Shown: positions 1 through 5,675 of the stretch, piece after piece
Numbering within the stretch: position 1 is the first letter of the stretch
Layout: every line of letters begins with the position of its first letter
Assembly: GCA_038230975.1 (NCBI GenBank)
Contig: JBBRMF010000253.1
Span: 1-7,489 of the forward strand
DNA length: 7,489 nucleotides
Reading direction: 5' to 3'
DNA from: JANXVV01 sp038230975
GTDB lineage: Bacteria; Planctomycetota; Phycisphaerae; Tepidisphaerales; Tepidisphaeraceae
Translations under genes and position numbers: made by a program
Notes under the pieces: model-generated
What the model was told of the DNA's origin: nothing
What the model saw: only the letters and a program-made list of their open reading frames with translations
Databases searched by the model: none

Positions 1-734
1 CCATTCAAAGATTCATCGGCCAGGGGGAAACTTCGCCCGTCGACCTGCTTGATCTTTGGAGTCAAAAAGCCCGCCGCGATCTTACCAGCAACGCCTTCCC
101 CTTCACAGGACATCTGCGAAAGACGAGCCGTAAGCTGGTCATCGATATCCACATTGCCTGAAATACGAACCACACCAGCCATCATCATTTTTTTGGCATT
201 GACGCGCACTTCAATCGCCAATGATTGCTCCCCGCGCGGCGTGAGTTTCAATTCAAGGCCGGTAATCTTCGCACCCTGCTGCGCTGCTGCAATCGTCGCG
301 CGTTCCCTAATTAAGGCCTCCAGATCCGCACGGGAAATCTCAAGCTTGAGAATCCCCTTTTCAGACGATGCCGGTACGAGCATCAATCTTCCTGACGCAT
401 CCGAATGATAATTGAGCGAAACTTGAGTGGCAGAAAGTTCGACCGTCACTTGTCCTGCATCCACCCGCAGTGGTTTCGCGAAGATAGTCAGCGTTTTTGC
501 CGAGACTCCATTCTGTCCAACGGTGCCCAGCGTTGGCTTGTTGAGACGCTTCGCAAAATCAATCCGACCGCCGCTAAGATCAATCTCCACGGTATCAAAT
601 GCGGGATGTTCTCCTGTCACCGACACGATTTTGACGCCGGCAGGGAATGCGATCAGTTCACGAATCCCGCGATCCAATGCCTCAATGAATTCCGTGGAAT
701 TCTTTGGCTCACTATTTCCGGAAATATAAAACAT
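1..734 (-). CDS. Partial LmeA/DUF2993-like lipid-binding family protein (C-terminus beyond left edge)
   Basis: Reading the minus strand from the ATG at 734-732 gives 244 uninterrupted codons to the window edge, so the gene is open at its 3' end. A Shine-Dalgarno-like AAGGAA lies about 10 bases upstream of the ATG, and an in-frame TAA lies further upstream. The N-terminal half (residues about 33-125) alternates short beta-like stretches (KIVSVTG, VEIDLSGG, LTIFAKPLRVDAG). It is followed by LKLEISRADLEALIRER (about 129-145), ITGLELKL (about 157-164), IEVRVNAKKMMMAGVVRISG (about 174-193) and a helix-like GKIAAGF ending in VDGRSFPLADESL. This order resembles DUF2993/LmeA proteins, which bind phospholipid in the periplasm and belong to the wider BPI/SMP-like group. 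The assignment comes from recalled pattern only. No signal peptide or membrane segment is visible, which is odd for that family. The function is therefore hypothetical; the reading frame itself is well supported by length, start signal and lack of stops. Confidence 0.75.
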   Translation of the reverse strand, partial: MFYISGNSEPKNSTEFIEALDRGIRELIAFPAGVKIVSVTGEHPAFDTVEIDLSGGRIDFAKRLNKPTLGTVGQNGVSAKTLTIFAKPLRVDAGQVTVELSATQVSLNYHSDASGRLMLVPASSEKGILKLEISRADLEALIRERATIAAAQQGAKITGLELKLTPRGEQSLAIEVRVNAKKMMMAGVVRISGNVDIDDQLTARLSQMSCEGEGVAGKIAAGFLTPKIKQVDGRSFPLADESLN

Positions 735-755
735 GTACAGGGTTCCTTGGAAGTG

Positions 756-785
756 ATTTTACGATGCTGGGCATTACACCGTCAT
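756..785 (-). promoter_or_regulatory. Putative sigma-70-type promoter for the partial LmeA-like gene
   Basis: On the minus strand ATGACG (780-785, four of six matches to TTGACA) is separated by 18 bases from TAAAAT (756-761, five of six matches to TATAAT). Transcription would start near 749 and give a leader of about 15 bases holding the ribosome site. It sits between the cold-shock terminator and the gene start, where a promoter would be needed. This is pattern matching only. Confidence 0.4.
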
Positions 786-790
786 TCCTT

Positions 791-825
791 AAAAATAAAA
801 CACCGCCCAAACAAAGGACGGTGTT
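791..825 (-). terminator. Intrinsic terminator of the cold-shock gene
   Basis: Left arm 799-808 (AACACCGCCC) pairs with 816-825 (GGACGGTGTT), with one mismatch and a 7-base loop. Read on the minus strand, the stem is followed at once by TTATTTTT (revcomp of 791-798). It lies about 38 bases past the cold-shock stop codon at 863. The layout of GC-rich stem plus U-tract is that of a Rho-independent terminator. Confidence 0.85.
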
Positions 826-862
826 CGCATTCCCGTTTTTACCGATTCAATTCGGCCTCACA

Positions 863-1066
863 TTATACCGGCGTAACCTTGGTGGCTTTCAATCCTTTTT
901 CGGATTTTTCGGACTCAAACTGGACGGTTTGGCCTTCCTTCAGACTCTTGAAACCATCCATCTCGACGATCGAATAATGAACAAATATGTCGCCGCCTCC
1001 ATTATCGTCCGCGATAAATCCAAAGCCCTTCTGATCGTTAAACCACTTAATCTTACCCGTCGCCAT
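863..1066 (-). CDS. Cold-shock domain protein (CspA family)
   Basis: This 67-residue protein is a single cold-shock domain, the usual family length. It opens MATGKIKWFNDQKGFGFIAD, with the aromatic W8 and F9, the RNP1 motif KGFGFI at residues 13-18 and the RNP2 motif DIFVH at 26-30, then HYSIVEMDGFKSL and a closing ATKVTPV. The family binds single-stranded RNA or DNA in the cytoplasm and acts as an RNA chaperone or antiterminator. The start at 1066 is chosen because AAAGGAG (1072-1078) lies five bases upstream and the family normally begins M-x-x-G-x-V/I-K-W-F. An in-frame upstream ATG at 1090 would add eight unrelated residues and would make the ribosome site coding. The gene stands alone, followed by its own terminator. 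Its upstream region (1067-1251) has inverted repeats that could structure a leader. Whether it is cold-inducible cannot be told. Confidence 0.96.
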   Translation of the reverse strand: MATGKIKWFNDQKGFGFIADDNGGGDIFVHYSIVEMDGFKSLKEGQTVQFESEKSEKGLKATKVTPV

Positions 1067-1071
1067 CGTCG

Positions 1072-1078
1072 CTCCTTT
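1072..1078 (-). promoter_or_regulatory. Ribosome binding site of the cold-shock gene
   Basis: AAAGGAG on the minus strand, five bases before the ATG at 1066. It decides the start against the upstream in-frame ATG at 1090. Confidence 0.85.
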
Positions 1079-1110
1079 GCGGTGTCCCATAGATTCGCAG
1101 GCGTCTGATT

Positions 1111-1189
1111 CGTTCGCTCAACTTGATCCGCAGAATTTACTCGACTCGCGAAGCGAACGCTACTGCAACCGCGCCGGGTCGAGGTTGCA
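1111..1189. repeat. Inverted repeats in the divergent region upstream of the cold-shock gene
   Basis: Two inverted repeats lie in the 185-base gap between the divergent cold-shock and TPR-like genes. CGTTCGCT (1111-1118) pairs perfectly with AGCGAACG (1152-1159) across 33 bases. TGCAACC (1164-1170) pairs perfectly with GGTTGCA (1183-1189) across a 12-base loop. Either could fold in a long cold-shock leader or act as a protein site. The rest of the gap (1067-1251) shows no convincing gene. Confidence 0.4.
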
Positions 1190-1212
1190 CGATTCAAAAT
1201 TCGCACCGCGTT

Positions 1213-1241
1213 TTGCATTCCGCTTTCAACGCGCTTACACT
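1213..1241 (+). promoter_or_regulatory. Possible promoter giving a near-leaderless TPR-gene mRNA
   Basis: TTGCAT (1213-1218) and TACACT (1236-1241) are 17 bases apart, with three and four matches to the sigma-70 consensus. A start near 1248 would place the ATG at 1252 almost at the 5' end, which would fit the absence of a Shine-Dalgarno sequence there. The match is weak. Confidence 0.25.
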
Positions 1242-1251
1242 GCCTCTCCCT

Positions 1252-2100
1252 ATGAAAGCGGAACGACGTCACGAATTGCAGGAAAACGAGTTAATGAAGC
1301 AGGCGACCCGTGCTGTGAAGGTCATGCAGTTGCCTGATCTTCGCCGCAAATGGCTCGGGCGCGCGGCCGTAGTCGTAGCCGTTGTGGCTGTAGTAGCCCT
1401 TTTCATCCGATCGCGCATCAGTGCCACGGAAAATGCCTACCGGGAAGCCGCTGAGCATCTGAGCATTGCCGCACCAATGGTGGAAGACATTCGCAAGGCC
1501 GCGCCAAATCCCAGCGAGCCGATGGATGCCAAGTACATTAATTTTGTGCAAAGCCGTTCGGAACAGGCAAACAGCGAACTGGACAAAGTCAGTTCAACCT
1601 CGAACGACGCAAAATTGCTTGCCCAGGCGGCGGTTCTCCGGGGCGACGTGAACTTTACGATGGCCAATATCCCCATCTGGCCCACGCCCACCACCGCAAG
1701 CACACAGCCCATTCCTGCATTGAAACTGAGCCGGGATGAATATCTGGCACAAGCTACCTCCGCGTACCAGGAAGTGGTCGATAAGTTCTCGGACCAATCG
1801 CTCAACTTGATTTGCGCCCAGTTCGGCCTGGCTGCGGTTGCGGAAAATAGATCGGATTGGCCGGGCGCGACCAATCACTATCAGGCCGTGTTGACCCATG
1901 AAAATAGCTCGCCAACACAGAAACTGTACGCGCAGCAGCGGATTAATATTCTGCCGGAACTGAATCATCCGGCGCTGCTGGTCAACGCTGAAACCACACC
2001 GCTTGTCAGTGCAACTCAGCCGGTCGTACAATCGACAACGCAGTCGATCCTCAGGCCTGCAACCGTTCCGGCAACTCAACCTGCGACGCTTCCCAAGTAG
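1252..2100 (+). CDS. Membrane-anchored TPR-like protein with RHEL-type N-terminus
   Basis: This 282-residue protein has a charged cytoplasmic start (MKAERRHELQENEL), a Val/Ala-rich membrane segment at about residues 38-52 flanked by Arg, and a long helical outer part. Paired helices at about 160-220 (YLAQATSAYQEVVDKFSD, then LICAQFGLAAVAENRSDWPGATNHYQAVL) look like degenerate tetratricopeptide repeats. The last 35 or so residues are a Thr/Pro/Gln-rich tail that is probably disordered. From memory, many planctomycete TPR membrane proteins begin with a similar RHEL-x-x-NEL motif, which supports the ATG at 1252 although no ribosome site precedes it. The other candidate is the ATG at 1294, with AGGA ten bases upstream, but it would lose the motif. 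The open frame extends back to an ATG at 1123, but that stretch does not look like protein. By analogy it may scaffold an envelope complex. The pseudouridine synthase follows 90 bases downstream on the same strand. Confidence 0.85.
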   Translation: MKAERRHELQENELMKQATRAVKVMQLPDLRRKWLGRAAVVVAVVAVVALFIRSRISATENAYREAAEHLSIAAPMVEDIRKAAPNPSEPMDAKYINFVQSRSEQANSELDKVSSTSNDAKLLAQAAVLRGDVNFTMANIPIWPTPTTASTQPIPALKLSRDEYLAQATSAYQEVVDKFSDQSLNLICAQFGLAAVAENRSDWPGATNHYQAVLTHENSSPTQKLYAQQRINILPELNHPALLVNAETTPLVSATQPVVQSTTQSILRPATVPATQPATLPK

Positions 2101-2190
2101 GCCAGATGATGAGCCGCACGATCAAGTTTAGTGCCGCAACCGTGGTACGCGAAACGTTGAGAAATACCCGGAGCCGCGCAGATTTCAACC

Positions 2191-3279
2191 GTGCCGCCTT
2201 CTTCCGAACAACCCGATGAATTGATGGAGGACCAGGTTCTCGCATCGCCGTCGGAAGACGAAGCGGTCGATGAAGATGTTGCGCACTTCCACTTCCGAAT
2301 CAGCAAAAACTTAACGCGCCGCATCGATCAGTATCTCACCGATCGAATTTCGTATCTCTCGCGCGCCGGTGTTCAGCGCCTCATCAATGACGGACTTGTG
2401 AAGGTTAACGGGCGGGTCATCAAATCCAGTTACAAGCCGCACGATGGGGATGAGATCGACATGGTCGCCCCGCCGAAGCCGGTCAACGAACTGACACCCG
2501 AGCCGATCCCGCTCGATATCATTTACGAAGACGAACATTTTCTGGCGCTGAACAAGCAAGCCGATCTGATCGTCCACCCCGCGCGCGGCAGATGGAGCGG
2601 CACACTTGTGAACGGTTTGGTGCATTACGGTCAGAAATGGAGTTCGCTCAACGGCAATTGGCGGCCCGGAATCCTGCATCGCCTTGACCGCAACACGACC
2701 GGCGTCATGCTCGTGGCCAAAAGCGATGAAGCCCATTGGCGAATCGCACGGCAATTTGAAAATCGCACGATCCAGAAAACGTACATCGCCATCTGTCATG
2801 GCGTGCCGCAACTGCTGGCTGATGTACTCGACATGCCGATCGGCAAGGACAAATTCATCCGCGAAAAGCAGGCCGTCCGTAAAATTGAAAACGGTGGCAA
2901 ACAAGCCGTCACGAAGTACGAAGTACAGGAATTGTTCCCCTTGCTACCCACCGCCGGCTTGCACAACAGCGAGCACGCCTCAGACAAAAAATTAGCGGCC
3001 CCACCGGCCGGATTCTCTTTCATTAAGCTCACCCCCAAAACCGGCCGCACCCACCAGCTTCGCGTTCATATGTCGGCGATCGGTTACCCGATGGTCGGCG
3101 ACACCATGTACGGTGGCCGCATCATCGAAGTCGGTGACTTTCGCTTCGAACGCCAGGCACTTCACGCCGCCGAGATCACGTTCGTGCATCCGGGTACTTT
3201 TAATACGATGACGATTAAAGCCCCGCTTCCGCCCGATATACTCAAATTGCTTGAAACACTTCGTCCCAAAACTCCATAA
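2191..3279 (+). CDS. RluA/RluD-family 23S-type rRNA pseudouridine synthase with S4 domain
   Basis: This 362-residue cytoplasmic enzyme should isomerise specific uridines in structured RNA, most likely 23S rRNA, to pseudouridine. After an acidic start (about 1-30) comes an S4 RNA-binding domain (about 36-92: RRIDQYLTDRISYLSRAGVQ, NDGLVKVNGRVIKSSYK). The catalytic domain follows with IYEDEHFLALNKQADLIVHP, the active-site motif HRLDRNTTGV (D166 the expected nucleophilic aspartate), KTY, KTGRTHQLRVHM (283-294) and RQALHAAEITFVHP. All core motifs are intact. A stretch of about 28 residues at 248-275 between the KYEVQ strand and FSFIKL is longer than the usual loop. The start is uncertain: GTG at 2191 or ATG at 2224, neither with a good ribosome site; the frame is closed by TGA at 2158. 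Family assignment is firm; RluD against RluC cannot be decided from sequence alone. It may be co-transcribed with the TPR-like gene. Confidence 0.95.
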   Translation: MPPSSEQPDELMEDQVLASPSEDEAVDEDVAHFHFRISKNLTRRIDQYLTDRISYLSRAGVQRLINDGLVKVNGRVIKSSYKPHDGDEIDMVAPPKPVNELTPEPIPLDIIYEDEHFLALNKQADLIVHPARGRWSGTLVNGLVHYGQKWSSLNGNWRPGILHRLDRNTTGVMLVAKSDEAHWRIARQFENRTIQKTYIAICHGVPQLLADVLDMPIGKDKFIREKQAVRKIENGGKQAVTKYEVQELFPLLPTAGLHNSEHASDKKLAAPPAGFSFIKLTPKTGRTHQLRVHMSAIGYPMVGDTMYGGRIIEVGDFRFERQALHAAEITFVHPGTFNTMTIKAPLPPDILKLLETLRPKTP

Positions 3280-3320
3280 AAAAGCCGCGGACGGCGGCCT
3301 AAACTCTACCATCCGCGGCT
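3278..3320 (-). terminator. Intrinsic terminator between convergent genes
   Basis: AGCCGCGGA (3283-3291) pairs perfectly with TCCGCGGCT (3312-3320) around a 20-base loop. On the minus strand the stem is followed by TTTTTT (revcomp of 3278-3283), so it should end the oxidoreductase transcript. On the plus strand it lies just past the pseudouridine synthase stop but is followed only by ATTCAATTTC, so it would act more weakly there. Confidence 0.75.
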
Positions 3321-3341
3321 ATTCAATTTCTACGAATAAGA

Positions 3342-3363
3342 TGTAGGGTCTACTCACCCTACA
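3342..3363. terminator. Second small hairpin after the oxidoreductase gene
   Basis: TGTAGGG (3342-3348) pairs perfectly with CCCTACA (3357-3363) around an 8-base loop. It sits four bases past the oxidoreductase stop codon on the minus strand and has no U-tract of its own. It may protect the 3' end or assist the main terminator. Confidence 0.4.
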
Positions 3364-3366
3364 AAA

Positions 3367-4869
3367 CTACAGCGTCCAACCCTTGCGGTACTCACGATGG
3401 ATGAGCGCATCCGCGTCTTCATTGTTGTTGAACTTCATGGCGTCGCCGTTCCATTCCAGCTTTTTGCCGGTCTTGATGGCGATGTTCCCGAGCAGCAGGA
3501 ATTCGGTCAGCATGCCGGCGTAGTCGAAGTTCGACAGGGCATTGCTTGGCGTTCCGGCCTTGATGGCGGCAAACCACTCGGCCTTTTGGCCTTCGTCATT
3601 GTCATAGCCACGCTTTGCATCGTTTGCCTGGCTGATCAATTCCGGAAGTGGACGAATCACCTTCGGAATATCGCCCAACGAAACGCCACTCGCATCGGCG
3701 TTGTAGACGATCTTGTCATTTGCACCGTAATCATGCAGCGAGAACATCGTGGCTTTTTCGCCGACAATCATCGAACCGCTTTCCGACATGATGAACGACT
3801 TGGTGATGCCGGTGTCGGGGAGGTTGCGCTTCGCGGCGTCGCGCGAATCGTTGCGATGGCCTTCCCACCAGGTCAACTTCACGGCCGGTTTATCACCTCG
3901 CGCTGGGAAGTGGTAGACGATGGTGGCCCAACCGGGATACGTTTCATCGTTCAGATCGCCGCACTTGGCTTCGATGCTGGTTGGGTATCCTAGTTCAAGG
4001 CCCATGAACGGCATGTTGGCGGTATGGCAACCCATGTCACCGAGCGCGCCCGTGCCGAAATCCCAATAGCCGCGCCAGTTGAAGGTGTGATAGGCACCCT
4101 TCCGCGATTCTTTTTGCGTCTTCGCATCGACGGTCACGTATTCAGCATAAGGACGCATCGGTGCCGGCCCGATCCATTCGTCCCAATGCAAACTTTCGGG
4201 AACCGGGGCTTCCGGCGGTCGGGTCACCTGCCCGGGTGCCTGCGGCCAAATGGGGCGATTCGTCCAGATATGCACTTCTTTCACCGGTCCAAGTGCACCG
4301 GCGCGAAGGATATCGGCCGCATGACGCAGTTCCGGATGCGCGGTCCCCTGGTTACCCATCTGCGTACACACTTTGTACTCCCGGGCAGCCAATCGAAGCG
4401 TGCGGGCTTCTTTGACGGTTCGCGTGAGCGGCTTCTGGCAATAGACATGCTTGCCGGCCTTGATCGCCATCATGGATGCGGCTGCATGCGAATGGTCCGG
4501 CACGCTGACGGTCACCGCATCAATGTCCTTCGACATCGTATCGAACATCTTGCGGTAGTCGTTGAACTTCTTCGCGTTTGGATATTTCTCAGCCTTTTTG
4601 GCGAGAATTTTGTCGTCGACATCGCAGATCGCGACAACATTGCCGTACATACCGGCGTGGTTTGAGTCGCTGTCACCCTTGCCACCGACACCGATGCACG
4701 CGACGTTGATTTTTTCCGCCGGTGATTTGCTGTCTGCACCGAAGGCGCTGCGGGTCGACACAAAAGCACTCATGCCCACCACTGCGGAGGCCTTGAGAAA
4801 ATCCCGTCGATTTGCCCTGATTTGCCGTTGGGTTAACCCCTGGCCATTTTCTTGCGTATTCTGATTCAT
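3367..4869 (-). CDS. Tat-exported Gfo/Idh/MocA-family oxidoreductase
   Basis: This 500-residue protein has a twin-arginine signal (NRRDFLKASAVVGMSAF, R21-R22, hydrophobic stretch to about 38, likely cut near residue 44). A Rossmann domain follows, with KINVACIGVGGKG (about 53-65) binding the NAD(P) dinucleotide, ICDVDD at the end of the second strand, and HVYCQKPLTRT (about 141-151), the family's EKP-type motif with Q in place of the usual E. The C-terminal domain has WNW-like segments (FNWRGYWDFGTGALGDMGCH) and ends REYRKGWTL. The family oxidises or reduces sugars and sugar derivatives; planctomycetes encode many exported paralogues. The exact substrate is unknown. The start at 4869 has GGAG nine bases upstream and puts the Arg pair in the normal place; an in-frame ATG at 4914 would add 15 residues with no support. 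It stands alone, with a terminator at its 3' end and a palindrome in its promoter region. Confidence 0.95.
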   Translation of the reverse strand: MNQNTQENGQGLTQRQIRANRRDFLKASAVVGMSAFVSTRSAFGADSKSPAEKINVACIGVGGKGDSDSNHAGMYGNVVAICDVDDKILAKKAEKYPNAKKFNDYRKMFDTMSKDIDAVTVSVPDHSHAAASMMAIKAGKHVYCQKPLTRTVKEARTLRLAAREYKVCTQMGNQGTAHPELRHAADILRAGALGPVKEVHIWTNRPIWPQAPGQVTRPPEAPVPESLHWDEWIGPAPMRPYAEYVTVDAKTQKESRKGAYHTFNWRGYWDFGTGALGDMGCHTANMPFMGLELGYPTSIEAKCGDLNDETYPGWATIVYHFPARGDKPAVKLTWWEGHRNDSRDAAKRNLPDTGITKSFIMSESGSMIVGEKATMFSLHDYGANDKIVYNADASGVSLGDIPKVIRPLPELISQANDAKRGYDNDEGQKAEWFAAIKAGTPSNALSNFDYAGMLTEFLLLGNIAIKTGKKLEWNGDAMKFNNNEDADALIHREYRKGWTL

Positions 4870-4933
4870 TCCGTTTCGCTCCAAAAAATGATGTGCGACC
4901 GCTGCAACGGTCAATTTGTGCCGACCACTATCA

Positions 4934-4963
4934 ATATCAAACGAAATGCGTTTTCGTTGTCAG
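4934..4963 (-). promoter_or_regulatory. Putative promoter of the oxidoreductase gene
   Basis: On the minus strand CTGACA (4958-4963, five of six matches to TTGACA) is followed after 18 bases by TGATAT (4934-4939), or after 17 by TTGATA. Transcription would begin near 4927, giving a leader of about 58 bases with the GGAG ribosome site. The spacer is almost filled by the palindrome at 4940-4958. Confidence 0.4.
4940..4958. promoter_or_regulatory. Palindromic operator-like site
   Basis: AACGAAA (4940-4946) and TTTCGTT (4952-4958) are perfect 7-base inverted arms around TGCGT. The site fills the spacer between the putative -35 and -10 of the oxidoreductase gene, the place where a bound repressor would block polymerase. 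A further copy of ACGAAAT lies at 4974-4980, 33 bases from the copy at 4941-4947, close to three helical turns. The binding protein is unknown. Confidence 0.45.
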
Positions 4964-5067
4964 TGATCTGCCGACGAAATTAGATTTTATCAACATCGCC
5001 CCACTGTACCAACTATTTCGGGGTTCACCATTGCAGCGTTGCGGCTATACTACGCATTCGGATTAAC

Positions 5068-5096
5068 TTAACCTTTTGCCCGTACTGGCGTATAAT
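5068..5096 (+). promoter_or_regulatory. Sigma-70-type promoter of tatA
   Basis: TTAACC (5068-5073, four of six matches) and a perfect TATAAT (5091-5096) are 17 bases apart. A start near 5103 would give a leader of about 84 bases to the tatA ATG. A second, weaker pair, TTCACC (5024-5029) with TATACT (5046-5051) at 16 bases, lies upstream. Confidence 0.6.
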
Positions 5097-5186
5097 GATT
5101 GAGTCGAGCGCAAAAGAGCCGATTTGAATAATGGCACCGTTGCTAAGAATCGATCGAAAAGCATTCGAAAATAAGAGGTATTTACT

Positions 5187-5507
5187 ATGCTGGCTTTGTC
5201 ACACATGCTGTCTACCGACGTCCCGCTCGCCATTAGCATGCCGGGTGGTTTTGAATGGCTCATTATCGCAGGGATCGGCTTGCTACTCTTCGGAAAGCGC
5301 CTCCCCGAAGTGGGTCGGAGCTTGGGAAAAGGAATCGTCGAATTCAAGAAAGGTCTGAAGGGGGTCGAAGATGAGATCTCTCAGGTGGATGAGCACTCTC
5401 CGGCCGCGCTGCCGCGTACGCAGGTAACCCTGCCTACACCGGCTCCCACCACCGTTCAGCAGTTTGATCCTTACACCGGTAAGCCCATCAATCCGCAGAA
5501 CGGGTGA
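5187..5507 (+). CDS. tatA: Twin-arginine translocase subunit TatA/TatE family
   Basis: This 106-residue protein has the TatA plan: a short N-terminus, one membrane helix (about 22-36, FEWLIIAGIGLLLFG), the FG hinge at 35-36, then an amphipathic helix with the family motif LPEVGRSLGKGIVEFKKG (39-56) and an acidic stretch. The tail (about 70-106) is Pro/Thr-rich and ends FDPYTGKPINPQNG. TatA oligomers form the pore that lets folded proteins bearing twin-arginine signals cross the inner membrane, together with TatC. No tatB or tatC lies in this window. The start at 5187 has GAGG eight bases upstream. The N-terminus before the helix is longer than usual; a start at M18 (5238) would give a more standard length but has no ribosome site. 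It is divergent to a gene for a Tat substrate and is followed by a strong terminator about 100 bases on. Confidence 0.93.
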   Translation: MLALSHMLSTDVPLAISMPGGFEWLIIAGIGLLLFGKRLPEVGRSLGKGIVEFKKGLKGVEDEISQVDEHSPAALPRTQVTLPTPAPTTVQQFDPYTGKPINPQNG

Positions 5508-5609
5508 TCCGCCATTTATTTACGGCGATTCGTACACAAAGATTGTGTGGCGATATTGCCGGGAATTGTGTGCCGGTTTTCAGCCGAAGACATTAGAATA
5601 CAGTTGTTC

Positions 5610-5643
5610 AAAAGCCCACGCATCGAGATGAGTGGGCTTTTTG
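5610..5643 (+). terminator. Strong intrinsic terminator after tatA
   Basis: AAAGCCCAC (5611-5619) pairs perfectly with GTGGGCTTT (5632-5640). The 12-base loop can add a CAT/ATG pairing around CGAG, and the stem runs into TTTTT ending at 5642. It ends the tatA transcript 103 bases after its stop. It also lies only about 34 bases before the next coding start, leaving little room for that gene's promoter. The stretch 5508-5609 holds a weak hairpin (ACACAA with TTGTGT) and a TAGAAT box (5594-5599) but no gene I can support. Confidence 0.88.
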
Positions 5644-5675
5644 AATGAATGAGTTCCTTCTTTGTCGGAGTTCCG

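Noticed and set aside
405..977. Plus-strand open frames across 49-1108
   Set aside because: They run antisense to the LmeA-like and cold-shock genes, have protein-unlike composition, and cross the terminator at 791-825.
1123..1251. Upstream extension of the TPR-like protein to ATG 1123
   Set aside because: The added 43 residues do not resemble a protein domain, cover the inverted repeats and would displace the RHEL N-terminal motif.
2106..2219. 37-codon frame before the pseudouridine synthase as an independent gene
   Set aside because: Short, with only a weak ribosome site (AGTAGG) and no recognisable features; kept only as a possible leader in the findings.
3397..4665. Long plus-strand frames opposite the oxidoreductase
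   Set aside because: These are antisense shadows of a firmly identified gene; their translations show no domain logic.
5131..5358. Plus-strand frame overlapping tatA in another phase
   Set aside because: It overlaps a clear TatA coding region and has no recognisable motif.
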